Positions 1-7,119 of a stretch of DNA of 64,000 nucleotides are shown here, piece by piece; the stretch's first letter is position 1, and each line of letters begins with the position of its first letter. Position numbers and translations under genes: made by a program. This DNA is from JAEUKH01 sp964447205 (lineage in GTDB: Bacteria > Myxococcota_A > Polyangia > Polyangiales > Ga0077539). The notes under the pieces are model-generated. The model ran no database searches, was not told the DNA's origin, and saw only the letters and a program-made list of their open reading frames with translations. The stretch covers positions 62,001 through 126,000 of the forward strand of contig CAYUSB010000008.1 in NCBI GenBank assembly GCA_964447205.1. The letters are read 5' to 3'.

Positions 1-227
1 ACCCCGTCGGGGATCCCGTCGCCGTCGGTGTCACGGTGCCACGGGTCGGTCTCGCCCGGGTCGAGCACCCCGTTGCCGTTGCGGTCTTCGAGGTGGTCGG
101 GGATCCCGTCCCGGTCGCGGTCGAAATGCGGGGCCCCGTCGGGGGCGCGTCGCCGCGGGATGGCCCAGGACGCGCCGGGAACAACCGAGAACATCAGGCT
201 GACAAGGGAGAGGGCAGCGAGGCGCAT
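1..227 (-). CDS. Secreted TSP3-type calcium-binding repeat protein (3' end outside window)
   Basis: Reading leftward from an ATG at 227, the protein opens with a signal-peptide-like stretch (MRLAALSLVSLMFSVVPGAS). It continues into acidic repeats DRDRDGIPDHLEDRNGNGVL and DTDGDGIPDG, which are thrombospondin type-3 Ca2+-binding repeats. The window edge truncates it, so only 75 codons are visible. Such repeats are common in secreted or outer-membrane-anchored Myxococcota proteins. It lies 45 bp downstream of the NicO-like permease on the same strand and may be co-transcribed with it. What follows the repeats cannot be seen, so the overall function is unknown. Confidence 0.75.
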   Translation of the reverse strand, partial: MRLAALSLVSLMFSVVPGASWAIPRRRAPDGAPHFDRDRDGIPDHLEDRNGNGVLDPGETDPWHRDTDGDGIPDG

Positions 228-272
228 GGAAGGGATGCTCCCTTGTGCACTCTCCTCCGCGCGATCGCAAGC

Positions 273-956
273 TCACCCCTCCAGGTGCGCCACCACCCAC
301 CACGCCCCGCAGAGCACCGAGGCCACCCCCACCATCACCCGGAGCCCCGCGCGGGCCGAGGCCATCCGCCGCGACGCGGCCTGGGCCGCCCGTTGGGTGA
401 GCCAGCCCACCGCCATCATCGACACGACCACCCCGAGGCCAAAACACAACACGCCCGCAATCAAAGCCCCCCGGTGCTGCCGCGTGGCGAAGGGCAGGAG
501 CAGCACGAGCCCCCGAACCCCCGACAGGCCAAACACCGCCCCGGCCACCCCGGCCATCCAACGCCCCGGGGCCTTGGGCCCCAACACCTCCACCGCGGGG
601 ACGCCCTCGGGCTCCGGGCCGTCGTGAGCATGCACGCTCCCGTCCGCATGAACGTGCGGAACCAGACTCGCCCCCCGCTGCGACACGAGGGTCCACACCC
701 CGAGGGCCAGGAGGGACAACCCCCCGACCACTTCCAGGGCCCGTTCCCACCGGGCCGGGATGGCCACCCCGGCCACTACGGCCATCGTGGCCAACACCGC
801 CAGGACCACCGTGTGCCCGAGGCCAAACCTTACGGCCACCCGCAAGGCCTCCCGGAGCCCCCCCCGGGCCGCCAGAGACCCGATGGCGAGGCAATGGTCA
901 GGACCCACCCCGTGCAGCAGCCCCTGCCCCAACAACACCAACATCGCCGATCCCAT
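273..956 (-). CDS. NicO/UreH-type metal-ion permease
   Basis: An integral membrane protein of about 227 aa with roughly six hydrophobic segments. The first contains the H-x4-D-H signature (HGVGPDHCLAIG, His15, Asp20, His21) that in the NicO/NiCoT superfamily lines the Ni/Co path. A His-rich cytoplasmic loop (HVHADGSVHAHDG) lies between the N- and C-terminal halves, consistent with metal handling. The substrate (Ni2+, Co2+ or another metal) cannot be assigned. A GTG directly precedes the chosen ATG at 956; the ATG is preferred because GGGAG lies 8 nt upstream of it. Divergent from the PHP lipoprotein gene; an inverted repeat between the two could be a metal-responsive operator. Confidence 0.75.
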   Translation of the reverse strand: MGSAMLVLLGQGLLHGVGPDHCLAIGSLAARGGLREALRVAVRFGLGHTVVLAVLATMAVVAGVAIPARWERALEVVGGLSLLALGVWTLVSQRGASLVPHVHADGSVHAHDGPEPEGVPAVEVLGPKAPGRWMAGVAGAVFGLSGVRGLVLLLPFATRQHRGALIAGVLCFGLGVVVSMMAVGWLTQRAAQAASRRMASARAGLRVMVGVASVLCGAWWVVAHLEG

Positions 957-1007
957 CACTACGCTCCCAGCGGGCTACTACTCAGGTAGTCGGGTCTTCG
1001 TAGCACG

Positions 1008-1023
1008 CACGCAGGGCTGCGTG
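1008..1023. promoter_or_regulatory. 16-bp inverted repeat (7-2-7) between divergent genes, candidate operator
   Basis: CACGCAG-GG-CTGCGTG is a perfect 7-bp inverted repeat in the 111-bp divergent intergenic region between the NicO-like permease and the PHP protein. A second, shorter inverted repeat (ACTAC-N4-GTAGT) lies at 977-990, close to the permease start. Either could be a repressor site for the metal transporter; no regulator gene is adjacent. The symmetry is seen directly; the function is inferred. Confidence 0.35.
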
Positions 1024-1067
1024 TTACGGCGCGACGCGGCAGGACAGGCGTGGTGATACTCTCTGCC

Positions 1068-3542
1068 ATGCGCGGCGGGATCGGTTGGGCGGGGATGGTG
1101 TGGGTCCTGGGCTTCGGGTGTCGCGGAGCCGCCCCGGCCCCACGGCCCCCACGCGGCACCTACGGCCGTGCCATACCGCCCCCTCGGGCCGCTCAGCCTG
1201 CCCGGGTGTTGACCGCCCGGGGTCCCGACGACCTGTGCGAGGGTCCCAACGCCCGGGGGAGGGCGGGGGACACGGTGCTCGACAACCGCTTTCTGCGTGC
1301 GGTGATTGACCAGGTTCCTGGGGGAGCGGGGTTTGCGCTCTCGGGGGGGACCCTCATCGACCTCGCGCCCCGGGACGCCGAGGGCCGGGCCCGGGGCGAC
1401 GCCCTGGGGCAGGTGTTTACGATGACCGGGGCCTTTCCGGGTCAGATCGTGCACGAGACCATGGGCACCCGAACCCTGCCCGACGGAGGGGCCGAGGCCT
1501 ACGCCGCGGGCATGGACGCCCGGATCGCGGGCCTGCACGGCGAGACCGTGTGGCACCTCGGGGGCGACGACCCGTTCCTCACCCTCCGCACGACCCTGCG
1601 CAACACGGGGGAGGCCCCGGTGACGGTGCTCCTGGCCGACGCGATCCAGTGGGGGGGCACCGAACACTTCGCCCCGGGTCACGGCTTCGTCCTGCCCCGC
1701 CAGATGAACGAGGCCCGGCTCCCGTGGCTCAGCGGGGTCGGGGTCTCGGTGGCCTACGGCTTCGTCGGCGAGACCCCCTTTGGGGGAGTCCACGGGTCGA
1801 CCTGGTCCAACCCCGACCTGGGCTCTCGGGTCCTGGCTCCAGGCGAGTCGGTCGCCTGGTCTCGTCGGCTGAGCGTGGTGGCGGGCCCCGACCCCGCGCG
1901 GGCCGTACGGGCCGCGGGAGGGCCCACGGCGGCGTCGGGGCTGCGGGTTCGGGTGGAGGGCGACGGGGGCGCGGTGGCGGGGGCCCGGGTGACGGTTCGG
2001 GCCGAGGGCGAGGCGGCCCCGGTGGGGATGGGGGCGACGGACGCCGCGGGAGAGGCCCTCGTGCCCGTGGCCCCGGGGCGGTATGCGCTGGCGATCGACG
2101 CCCCAGGGCGGCGTGTGGTGGGCCCCCTGGAGACGGTCACGGTCGGCGCGACGGAGGGCACCGTGACGGTCCGGGTGGGCCCCCCGGCGGTCTTGCGGGT
2201 GGAGGCCCGAGAGGGCGACGACCCGGTCCCCGCGCGGGTCCTCGTGCGGGGCGTGGACGGAACGGACGACCCCTGGCTCGGGCCCATCGGCTGGGCCGAC
2301 GGAGCCCGCAACAGTTGGGTGCTCGGGTCCACGGGCGACGGGGAGGCCCCGGTGTCTGCGGGGAGCTACGAGGTCACGGTCACCCGGGGCCCCGCCTACG
2401 GGCTGGTGGTGTCGCGGGTGCAGGTGGTGGCGGGGCAGACCACGACGGTGCGGGCGGCCCTGCGGCGGGTGGTCGACACGGGGGGGTATGTGTGCGGCGA
2501 TTTTCACCAGCACCAGGCTCCGAGCCTTGACGCTCCGGTGTCCTTGCGGGCTCGGGCCCGGGCCGACGCGGCCGAGGGGCTCGACGTGGCGGCGGCCACC
2601 GATCACAACACGGCCACCCGGCTCGACGAGGCCGTGCGGGCCGAGGGGCTCGACGGGCGGCTCCGAACCCTCGCGGGCGTAGAGGTCTCGACCGACATCG
2701 CGGCCCGGCCCATCGGGCACGTCAACGTGTACCCCGTCCCCGTGCAGGAGGACGTGGCCCGGGGGGGAATGCCCGAGCTCTTCAATCTGCCGACGGGGGA
2801 GTTCTTCGCGCGGGCCAGGGCGTGGGCTCCGGGGGCGGTGATCCAGGTCAATCACCCGCGGGCTCCGGGTCTGGTGGGGATGTTCAACCTCGTGCACCTC
2901 GACCCTGCCACGGGCAGGGCCGACCCCGGCTTCACCCACGACTTCCACGCCCTCGAAATCTGGAACGGTCGGTACCAGGCCGCCATCGACCCCGTCCTGG
3001 CCGACTGGTTGTCCCTCCTGCGGGCCGGGGCTCGGATCTCGCCGACGGCCAACAGCGACACCCACGCCATCGTCACCCAGGAGGCGGGCTGGCCGCGCAC
3101 GTGCGTGGCCGTGCCGGACAGCGCCCGCTTCGCGGGATGGAGCGCCGACGACGTGGTCCGGGCCCTGCGCGAGACCGGCGACGTCTTCGTCACCAGCGGC
3201 CCCTTCCTGCGCGTGACCGACCCCGCGGGTCGCTCCGCCCTCGGCCGCCGCCTCCCCGTCGGAACCCGCCTCACCGTGCGCATCGAGGCCCCCCTGTGGT
3301 CGGCCCCCGAGCGCTTGGAGGTGCTCGACGACCACGCCCGCCCGCGCCCCCTGACCGTGCTGTGGCGCCGCGAGGCCGACCGGGTCCGGGGCGAGGTCAC
3401 CCTGGCCGCCACGCGCGGGATCATGGTGTTTCGTGCCCGGGGCGACGCGCCGATTCCGGTCCTGTTGGGGGCTCCCGCGATGACCCCGGAGGCCATCACG
3501 GCCGCGGTGTGGGGCGTAGGCCCGGGGGCGTCGGGGCCCTGA
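1068..3542 (+). CDS. CehA/McbA-like PHP-domain metallohydrolase, probable exported protein
   Basis: A protein of 824 aa. The start is placed at ATG 1068 so that the N-terminus is a hydrophobic export signal ending LGFGC; this is possibly a lipobox but a weak one (Gly at -3). The centre (about residues 285-345) looks like a carboxypeptidase-regulatory-like beta domain. The C-terminal part, from about residue 474, carries PHP-domain metal motifs: GDFHQHQ (His480, His482), AATDHN, QVNHPR and NSDTHA, as in CehA/McbA-family metallohydrolases. The likely reaction is hydrolysis of a phosphoester or related bond, with the substrate unknown. In-frame GTGs at 1050 and 1053 are alternative starts. Followed 84 bp later by a GNAT gene. 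Confidence 0.7.
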   Translation: MRGGIGWAGMVWVLGFGCRGAAPAPRPPRGTYGRAIPPPRAAQPARVLTARGPDDLCEGPNARGRAGDTVLDNRFLRAVIDQVPGGAGFALSGGTLIDLAPRDAEGRARGDALGQVFTMTGAFPGQIVHETMGTRTLPDGGAEAYAAGMDARIAGLHGETVWHLGGDDPFLTLRTTLRNTGEAPVTVLLADAIQWGGTEHFAPGHGFVLPRQMNEARLPWLSGVGVSVAYGFVGETPFGGVHGSTWSNPDLGSRVLAPGESVAWSRRLSVVAGPDPARAVRAAGGPTAASGLRVRVEGDGGAVAGARVTVRAEGEAAPVGMGATDAAGEALVPVAPGRYALAIDAPGRRVVGPLETVTVGATEGTVTVRVGPPAVLRVEAREGDDPVPARVLVRGVDGTDDPWLGPIGWADGARNSWVLGSTGDGEAPVSAGSYEVTVTRGPAYGLVVSRVQVVAGQTTTVRAALRRVVDTGGYVCGDFHQHQAPSLDAPVSLRARARADAAEGLDVAAATDHNTATRLDEAVRAEGLDGRLRTLAGVEVSTDIAARPIGHVNVYPVPVQEDVARGGMPELFNLPTGEFFARARAWAPGAVIQVNHPRAPGLVGMFNLVHLDPATGRADPGFTHDFHALEIWNGRYQAAIDPVLADWLSLLRAGARISPTANSDTHAIVTQEAGWPRTCVAVPDSARFAGWSADDVVRALRETGDVFVTSGPFLRVTDPAGRSALGRRLPVGTRLTVRIEAPLWSAPERLEVLDDHARPRPLTVLWRREADRVRGEVTLAATRGIMVFRARGDAPIPVLLGAPAMTPEAITAAVWGVGPGASGP

Positions 3543-3626
3543 CGCAGCGGGTCAACGAATGTCACGACCGGGCCGTGTCTTGCTGTTGACGAGGCGGGCC
3601 TTGGGGTGCTCTACCCCGTCGCCACG

Positions 3627-4085
3627 ATGGAGACCCGTTCGATCACCCAGGAAGACTACCTCCAGATCGTCTCGGTGATTGACGAGTGGTGGGGCGGTCC
3701 CACGACGGCCCTGGCCCACCCGATGTTCTTCCACGAGTTGGGGGACAACGCCCTGATCGTGGAGGACGCCGGGCGTCTGGTGGGCTTCCTCCTGGGGTTT
3801 GTCACCGGCCGGGCGCCGCGGGTGGGGTACATCCACCTCGTGGGGATCGACCCGGAGTACCGCCGCCGCGGGGTCGGCCGGGCGTTGTACGAGGAGTTTG
3901 CCCGACGGGCCCGGGCCGAGGGGGCCTCGAAGCTCAAGGCCATCACCACCCCGGGCAACCACGGGAGCGTGGAGTTTCACCGGGCCAACGGCTACACGGT
4001 CGAGCTCGTCCAGGACTACGCGGGCCCCGGGCGGGCGCGGTACGTCTTCTCCCGCGACATGGAGCCGTCGACCCCCGACGCATAG
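3627..4085 (+). CDS. GNAT-family N-acetyltransferase
   Basis: About 152 aa from ATG 3627 (METRSITQEDYLQIV); an in-frame GTG at 3606 would add seven residues. The acetyl-CoA-binding motif A is clear: IHLVGIDPEYRRRGVGRALY, with the R-x-x-G-x-G/A pyrophosphate loop. A 'HRANGYTVE' motif B follows. The fold places it among single-domain cytosolic GNATs; the acceptor substrate cannot be predicted. Length is normal for the family. It sits between the PHP lipoprotein and the PilZ gene on the same strand, with no evidence of functional linkage. Confidence 0.85.
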   Translation: METRSITQEDYLQIVSVIDEWWGGPTTALAHPMFFHELGDNALIVEDAGRLVGFLLGFVTGRAPRVGYIHLVGIDPEYRRRGVGRALYEEFARRARAEGASKLKAITTPGNHGSVEFHRANGYTVELVQDYAGPGRARYVFSRDMEPSTPDA

Positions 4086-4161
4086 GAGTGACGCGGGCCC
4101 CTGCGGCTGTGATAGCGTCCCGTTCTGCCCGAGAGGTCGGGCACCGAGGGACGACCGACCG

Positions 4162-5208
4162 ATGAGCCACCCTGACATCGCCGCCGCCGCTGCCAACGCC
4201 CGGCAGCTTCTCGCAAGCTCCCTGGCGACGCTCCAGCAAGATCCCAACGTGCCGCCCGCCGTGATGGAGCTCGTCGGGCGACTCGCCCAGGCCATGGGGC
4301 TCTTGTTCAAGGTCGAGCGCTCCCAGGGCGAGGGCACCCTCCTGCTCGAAGCCCGGGCCGTGCTCCAGGCCACCTTGTCCTCGATGCAAGACATCGATCA
4401 GAGCTACCCGGGCGTCGCCGTGGCCACGGCCGCCATGGCCCAATCGCTCGGGATTCTGTTTGGGGTCATCAAGGCCCACCGCATCGGCGAGCCCCCCGAC
4501 GAGGTGGCCATCCCGCAGGTGTTCAAGCCCGGCCCTCCGCCCGCGGTGGCCGCGGTGGCCCCCCCCTTGGTCACCACCGACCCGGTCCCTCTGGTGACCC
4601 CCGCCCAGCAGCCCATCCTCCTCGTGCAGCACGCCCCGGCCCCGCAGCCGCCTCCTCCCGCGGCGCACTTCGCCCCGCAGCCCGCTCCCGCCGCGGCGCA
4701 CTTCGCCCCTCTCACCCCCCCCGCGGCCAGTGTACGACACGCCCACCCGCCCACTCCCGCCATGGCCGCCTACGTTCCGCCTCCTGGGCCCGGCGTTGCG
4801 TCACCGCCCCAGGCGGCAGAGCCTGCCACCCCGAAGTTCATCACGGAGTTTCCCGAGTCGGCGGCCAAGGTCCCGATGGGGCCCAACGGCGTGCCGCGGC
4901 TCGAGGCCGAGCTCAGCCCCCACTCCGAGACCAACTTCTTCACCAACTTCCTCGGCGACATCCGCGACCACGGCGGGATCTTCGTCGGCACCTACAGCAC
5001 CCTCGCCATCGGGACCCCTTGCGAGGTGGCCATCACCTTCCCGGGCCAGCTCGCCGCCGAGGTGCGGGGCATCGTGCGCTGGCGCCGCGAGGTGGGGCTC
5101 TCCAGCGCTCCGGGCATCGGGGTCGAGATCACCCACGCCAACCCCGACGCCTGGGGCCTCATCGACCGCTTCGTCTCCAAGCGCGAGCCCATCGTCTACG
5201 ACGTGTAG
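4162..5208 (+). CDS. PilZ-domain protein (TIGR02266-like) with Pro/Ala-rich linker
   Basis: 348 aa. The N-terminal 110 residues are mostly helical. Residues 115-215 form a Pro/Ala/His linker with a short internal repeat (AAHFAPQ, AAHFAPL). Residues 240-348 match the PilZ type frequent in myxobacteria (TNFFTNFLGDIRDHGGIFVG, then VRGIVRWRRE, then a closing REPIVYDV). PilZ domains commonly bind c-di-GMP; the canonical RxxxR and D/NxSxxG elements are only partly recognisable here, so binding is uncertain. ATG 4162 excludes upstream codons in an unrelated composition. The stop codon (5206-5208) abuts the first copy of the 22-bp direct repeat that bounds the AAA/DUF4276 cassette. Confidence 0.75.
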   Translation: MSHPDIAAAAANARQLLASSLATLQQDPNVPPAVMELVGRLAQAMGLLFKVERSQGEGTLLLEARAVLQATLSSMQDIDQSYPGVAVATAAMAQSLGILFGVIKAHRIGEPPDEVAIPQVFKPGPPPAVAAVAPPLVTTDPVPLVTPAQQPILLVQHAPAPQPPPPAAHFAPQPAPAAAHFAPLTPPAASVRHAHPPTPAMAAYVPPPGPGVASPPQAAEPATPKFITEFPESAAKVPMGPNGVPRLEAELSPHSETNFFTNFLGDIRDHGGIFVGTYSTLAIGTPCEVAITFPGQLAAEVRGIVRWRREVGLSSAPGIGVEITHANPDAWGLIDRFVSKREPIVYDV

Positions 5209-5230
5209 CGGTCAGCGCGTGAGTTGGGCG
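5209..5230 (+). repeat. Left copy of 22-bp direct repeat (candidate attL)
   Basis: Contains GGTCAGCGCGTGAGTTGGGC, extended by one C on the left and one G on the right. It is identical to 7098-7119. The flanking bases differ on both sides (5208 G versus 7097 C; 5231 C versus 7120 A), so the repeat is exactly 22 bp. It starts one base after the PilZ-gene stop codon. Confidence 0.85.
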
Positions 5231-5289
5231 CAGGGTGGCGTGGCCAGTCAGTGGAGCGCCTGCCCTCCGTCCGGTACACTCGTCGTCCG

Positions 5290-6474
5290 ATGTACATCAG
5301 GCTCCGGCTACGCAACTGGCGTTCGATTGAGGACGCAGACATCATCCTCGCCCCCTTCACGGTCGTCGTCGGGAAGAACTCCAGCGGCAAGTCCAACCTC
5401 ATCGACGCCCTGCTCTTCGCGAGCGAGGTCGGACGCGATGCGGCCACCGCGGTCAGTCGGCGCGGAGGGATCGTCGGCATTCGACGCTGGAGCCCGTCGA
5501 AGCCGTACCAGATCACCCTCGACGTCTGCGTCGCAGCCAGCGAGGACGCCTTGAAGGTCTCGTCCTCTCGCCACGAAATGGTGATCGGCAGCGGCCGTCA
5601 GGGCGAGTGGAAGTTTCTCCGAGAGACCATCACGCTCACCGAAGGAGGCAAGCAGCTTCAGAGATATCAACGGGAAGGCGGTAGCCTGACGATCCAGGCG
5701 GCTCAGCCGATTATCTCCGGCATCCCATCGGGCACGTCGGTGGGGATCGCGGATACCACCAGCGCCATGCTCTTCGCGCGTCAACTCGGTCGCGGCACGG
5801 GGGGGCGACTTCCTCCCTGGCTAGCCCAGGTGCGCTCCCTGCGCCCTGTCCCCGAGCTCATGCGGAGGCCGCAGCCTATCGCGGACTCGGCGAAGCTCGA
5901 CGAGACCGCGAGCAACGTCGCGACCGCCCTGCACCGCATGACCGCGGTCCAGCGCGGCGTGATCCTCGAATCGATGCGGCGCATCATCCCGGGGCTCGTC
6001 GATGTTCAGACGCAGGCCAATGGTCGATACCTCACACTCGTCTTCACGCAGCAGCACGCCGCCGATCGTCGTCCAGATTTCGCGGCCACCGAAATGTCGG
6101 ACGGTGCTCTTCGCGCGCTCGCCGTGATCATCGCCGCTCAGCAAATGGCACAGCACGAGCTTCTGCTGATCGAGGAGCCCGAGGTCAACCTGCACCCGGG
6201 GGCTGCGCGGGTGGTCTACGACGCGCTGAGCCGTGCGGCGCGGCGGGGGGCAGTGCTCATCACTACGCACAGCCCCGAGCTCCTCGATCACGCGCGGGAG
6301 GACACGATCCTGGTCTGTGAGTACGCCAACGGCACGACGCGTGTAGGGCCCCTTGCAAGCGCGCAGCGGGCCCTCGTGCGAGAGGGTCTTTACAGCACCG
6401 CGGAGCTGATGCGGGCCGAGGAACTCCGCCGCGAGGGCGCGACGCCTCGGGTCGTACAGGCCGCGCAGGGATGA
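5290..6474 (+). CDS. AAA/ABC-type ATPase (AAA_21-like, RecF/SMC-class), putative defence ATPase
   Basis: 394 aa from ATG 5290 (MYIRLRLRNWRSIEDADI). Walker A is GKNSSGKS (residues 28-35). The signature-like TEMSDGALRAL is followed by Walker B with tandem glutamates (LLLIEEPEVNLHP, about residues 291-303) and an H-loop TTHSPELLD. This is the compact SMC/RecF/OLD ATPase layout, without a long coiled coil. The stop overlaps the start of the DUF4276 gene (ATGA, 6471-6474), indicating translational coupling and a joint product. Such ATPase plus TOPRIM-like pairs are frequent in anti-phage islands; here the role is inference. Codon use is visibly less GC-biased than in the neighbours, suggesting acquisition. 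Confidence 0.8.
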   Translation: MYIRLRLRNWRSIEDADIILAPFTVVVGKNSSGKSNLIDALLFASEVGRDAATAVSRRGGIVGIRRWSPSKPYQITLDVCVAASEDALKVSSSRHEMVIGSGRQGEWKFLRETITLTEGGKQLQRYQREGGSLTIQAAQPIISGIPSGTSVGIADTTSAMLFARQLGRGTGGRLPPWLAQVRSLRPVPELMRRPQPIADSAKLDETASNVATALHRMTAVQRGVILESMRRIIPGLVDVQTQANGRYLTLVFTQQHAADRRPDFAATEMSDGALRALAVIIAAQQMAQHELLLIEEPEVNLHPGAARVVYDALSRAARRGAVLITTHSPELLDHAREDTILVCEYANGTTRVGPLASAQRALVREGLYSTAELMRAEELRREGATPRVVQAAQG

Positions 6475-7085
6475 AGCGGATCGTCTGCATCGTGGAGGGG
6501 CACGGCGAGTGTGAGGCTGCGCCTGTGCTCTGCCACCGCGTCTTGAGGACCCTGCTCGATGTGGGCGAGTGGTATGTGGACGAAGATCCCATTCGGCAGT
6601 CTCGGGGTTTGATGGTCGACCAGAGGGTTCCCTCACCACGTCGTCCTCCGGCGCAGACTCTTCATCGCCCGCTGCAGTTGGCGATGACGCGGGTCCCCGA
6701 CGGGATCCTCGTGCTCTGCGATGCAGACGACGACTGTCCGGCGACGTGGGGCCCTGCCGTCCCGGCGTTCGTAGAGCGTGCCGAACGCTCCGTCCCGGTT
6801 CGGGGGGTGATGGCGAGCCGCGAGTACGAGAGCTGGCTGCTGTGGGCGCATCCGCATGCGCTGCGTGCGAAGGTCAAGGCGACCAACCCCGAGTCGGCCC
6901 CGCGTGACGCGAAGAAGGCGCTCGACAGGATCCTCGGTGGGTACGCGCCGTCCACGCACCAGCTCGCCCAGACCCGGGCGTGTGACCTCCACGCGATCTG
7001 GGCGGCCTCCGACAGCTCCGACAAGTTTGTGCGGAGCCTCGCCGACCTGGTCGGTGTCGCGGCGCCGACACGCCCCTCTCTATGA
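6471..7085 (+). CDS. DUF4276 family protein (TOPRIM-like), partner of the AAA ATPase
   Basis: 204 aa. Conserved acidic residues lie in VEGHGE (Glu9, Glu13) and LCDADDDC (Asp84, Asp86-88), the glutamate plus DxD layout expected of a TOPRIM-type metal site. ASREYESWLLW follows, and 'PRDAKKALDRIL' and 'SSDKFVRSLADL' resemble the family C-terminus. DUF4276 proteins are usually encoded directly after an AAA ATPase, as here with a 4-bp overlap. By analogy with OLD-type and other ATPase/TOPRIM systems, the protein may be the nuclease effector controlled by the ATPase; this is not demonstrated by the sequence. Its end lies 12 bp before the right copy of the 22-bp repeat. Confidence 0.8.
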   Translation: MKRIVCIVEGHGECEAAPVLCHRVLRTLLDVGEWYVDEDPIRQSRGLMVDQRVPSPRRPPAQTLHRPLQLAMTRVPDGILVLCDADDDCPATWGPAVPAFVERAERSVPVRGVMASREYESWLLWAHPHALRAKVKATNPESAPRDAKKALDRILGGYAPSTHQLAQTRACDLHAIWAASDSSDKFVRSLADLVGVAAPTRPSL

Positions 7086-7097
7086 GTTGGAAACGCC

Positions 7098-7119
7098 CGG
7101 TCAGCGCGTGAGTTGGGCG
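7098..7119 (+). repeat. Right copy of 22-bp direct repeat, overlapping permease 3' end (candidate attR)
   Basis: Identical to 5209-5230. Positions 7101-7119 are the last codons (..AQLTR) and TGA stop of the minus-strand permease, so the permease remains intact. Removing everything between the repeat copies would bring the PilZ and permease genes tail to tail with two bases between stops. Confidence 0.85.

Larger units (their letters stand above)
5209..7119. mobile_element. Candidate mini-island: AAA/DUF4276 cassette bounded by 22-bp direct repeats
   Basis: A perfect 22-bp direct repeat lies at 5209-5230 and 7098-7119 and brackets exactly two genes. The right copy is the last codons plus stop of the minus-strand permease gene; the left copy is a free-standing duplicate of that gene end, immediately after the PilZ stop. 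This is the arrangement left by site-specific integration into the 3' end of a gene with duplication of the attachment core. The interior is less GC-rich: 38 of 60 bases are G/C in 5581-5640, against 48 of 60 in 7561-7620 outside. No integrase or transposase is encoded within. The element nature is inferred; the repeat is observed. Confidence 0.6.
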
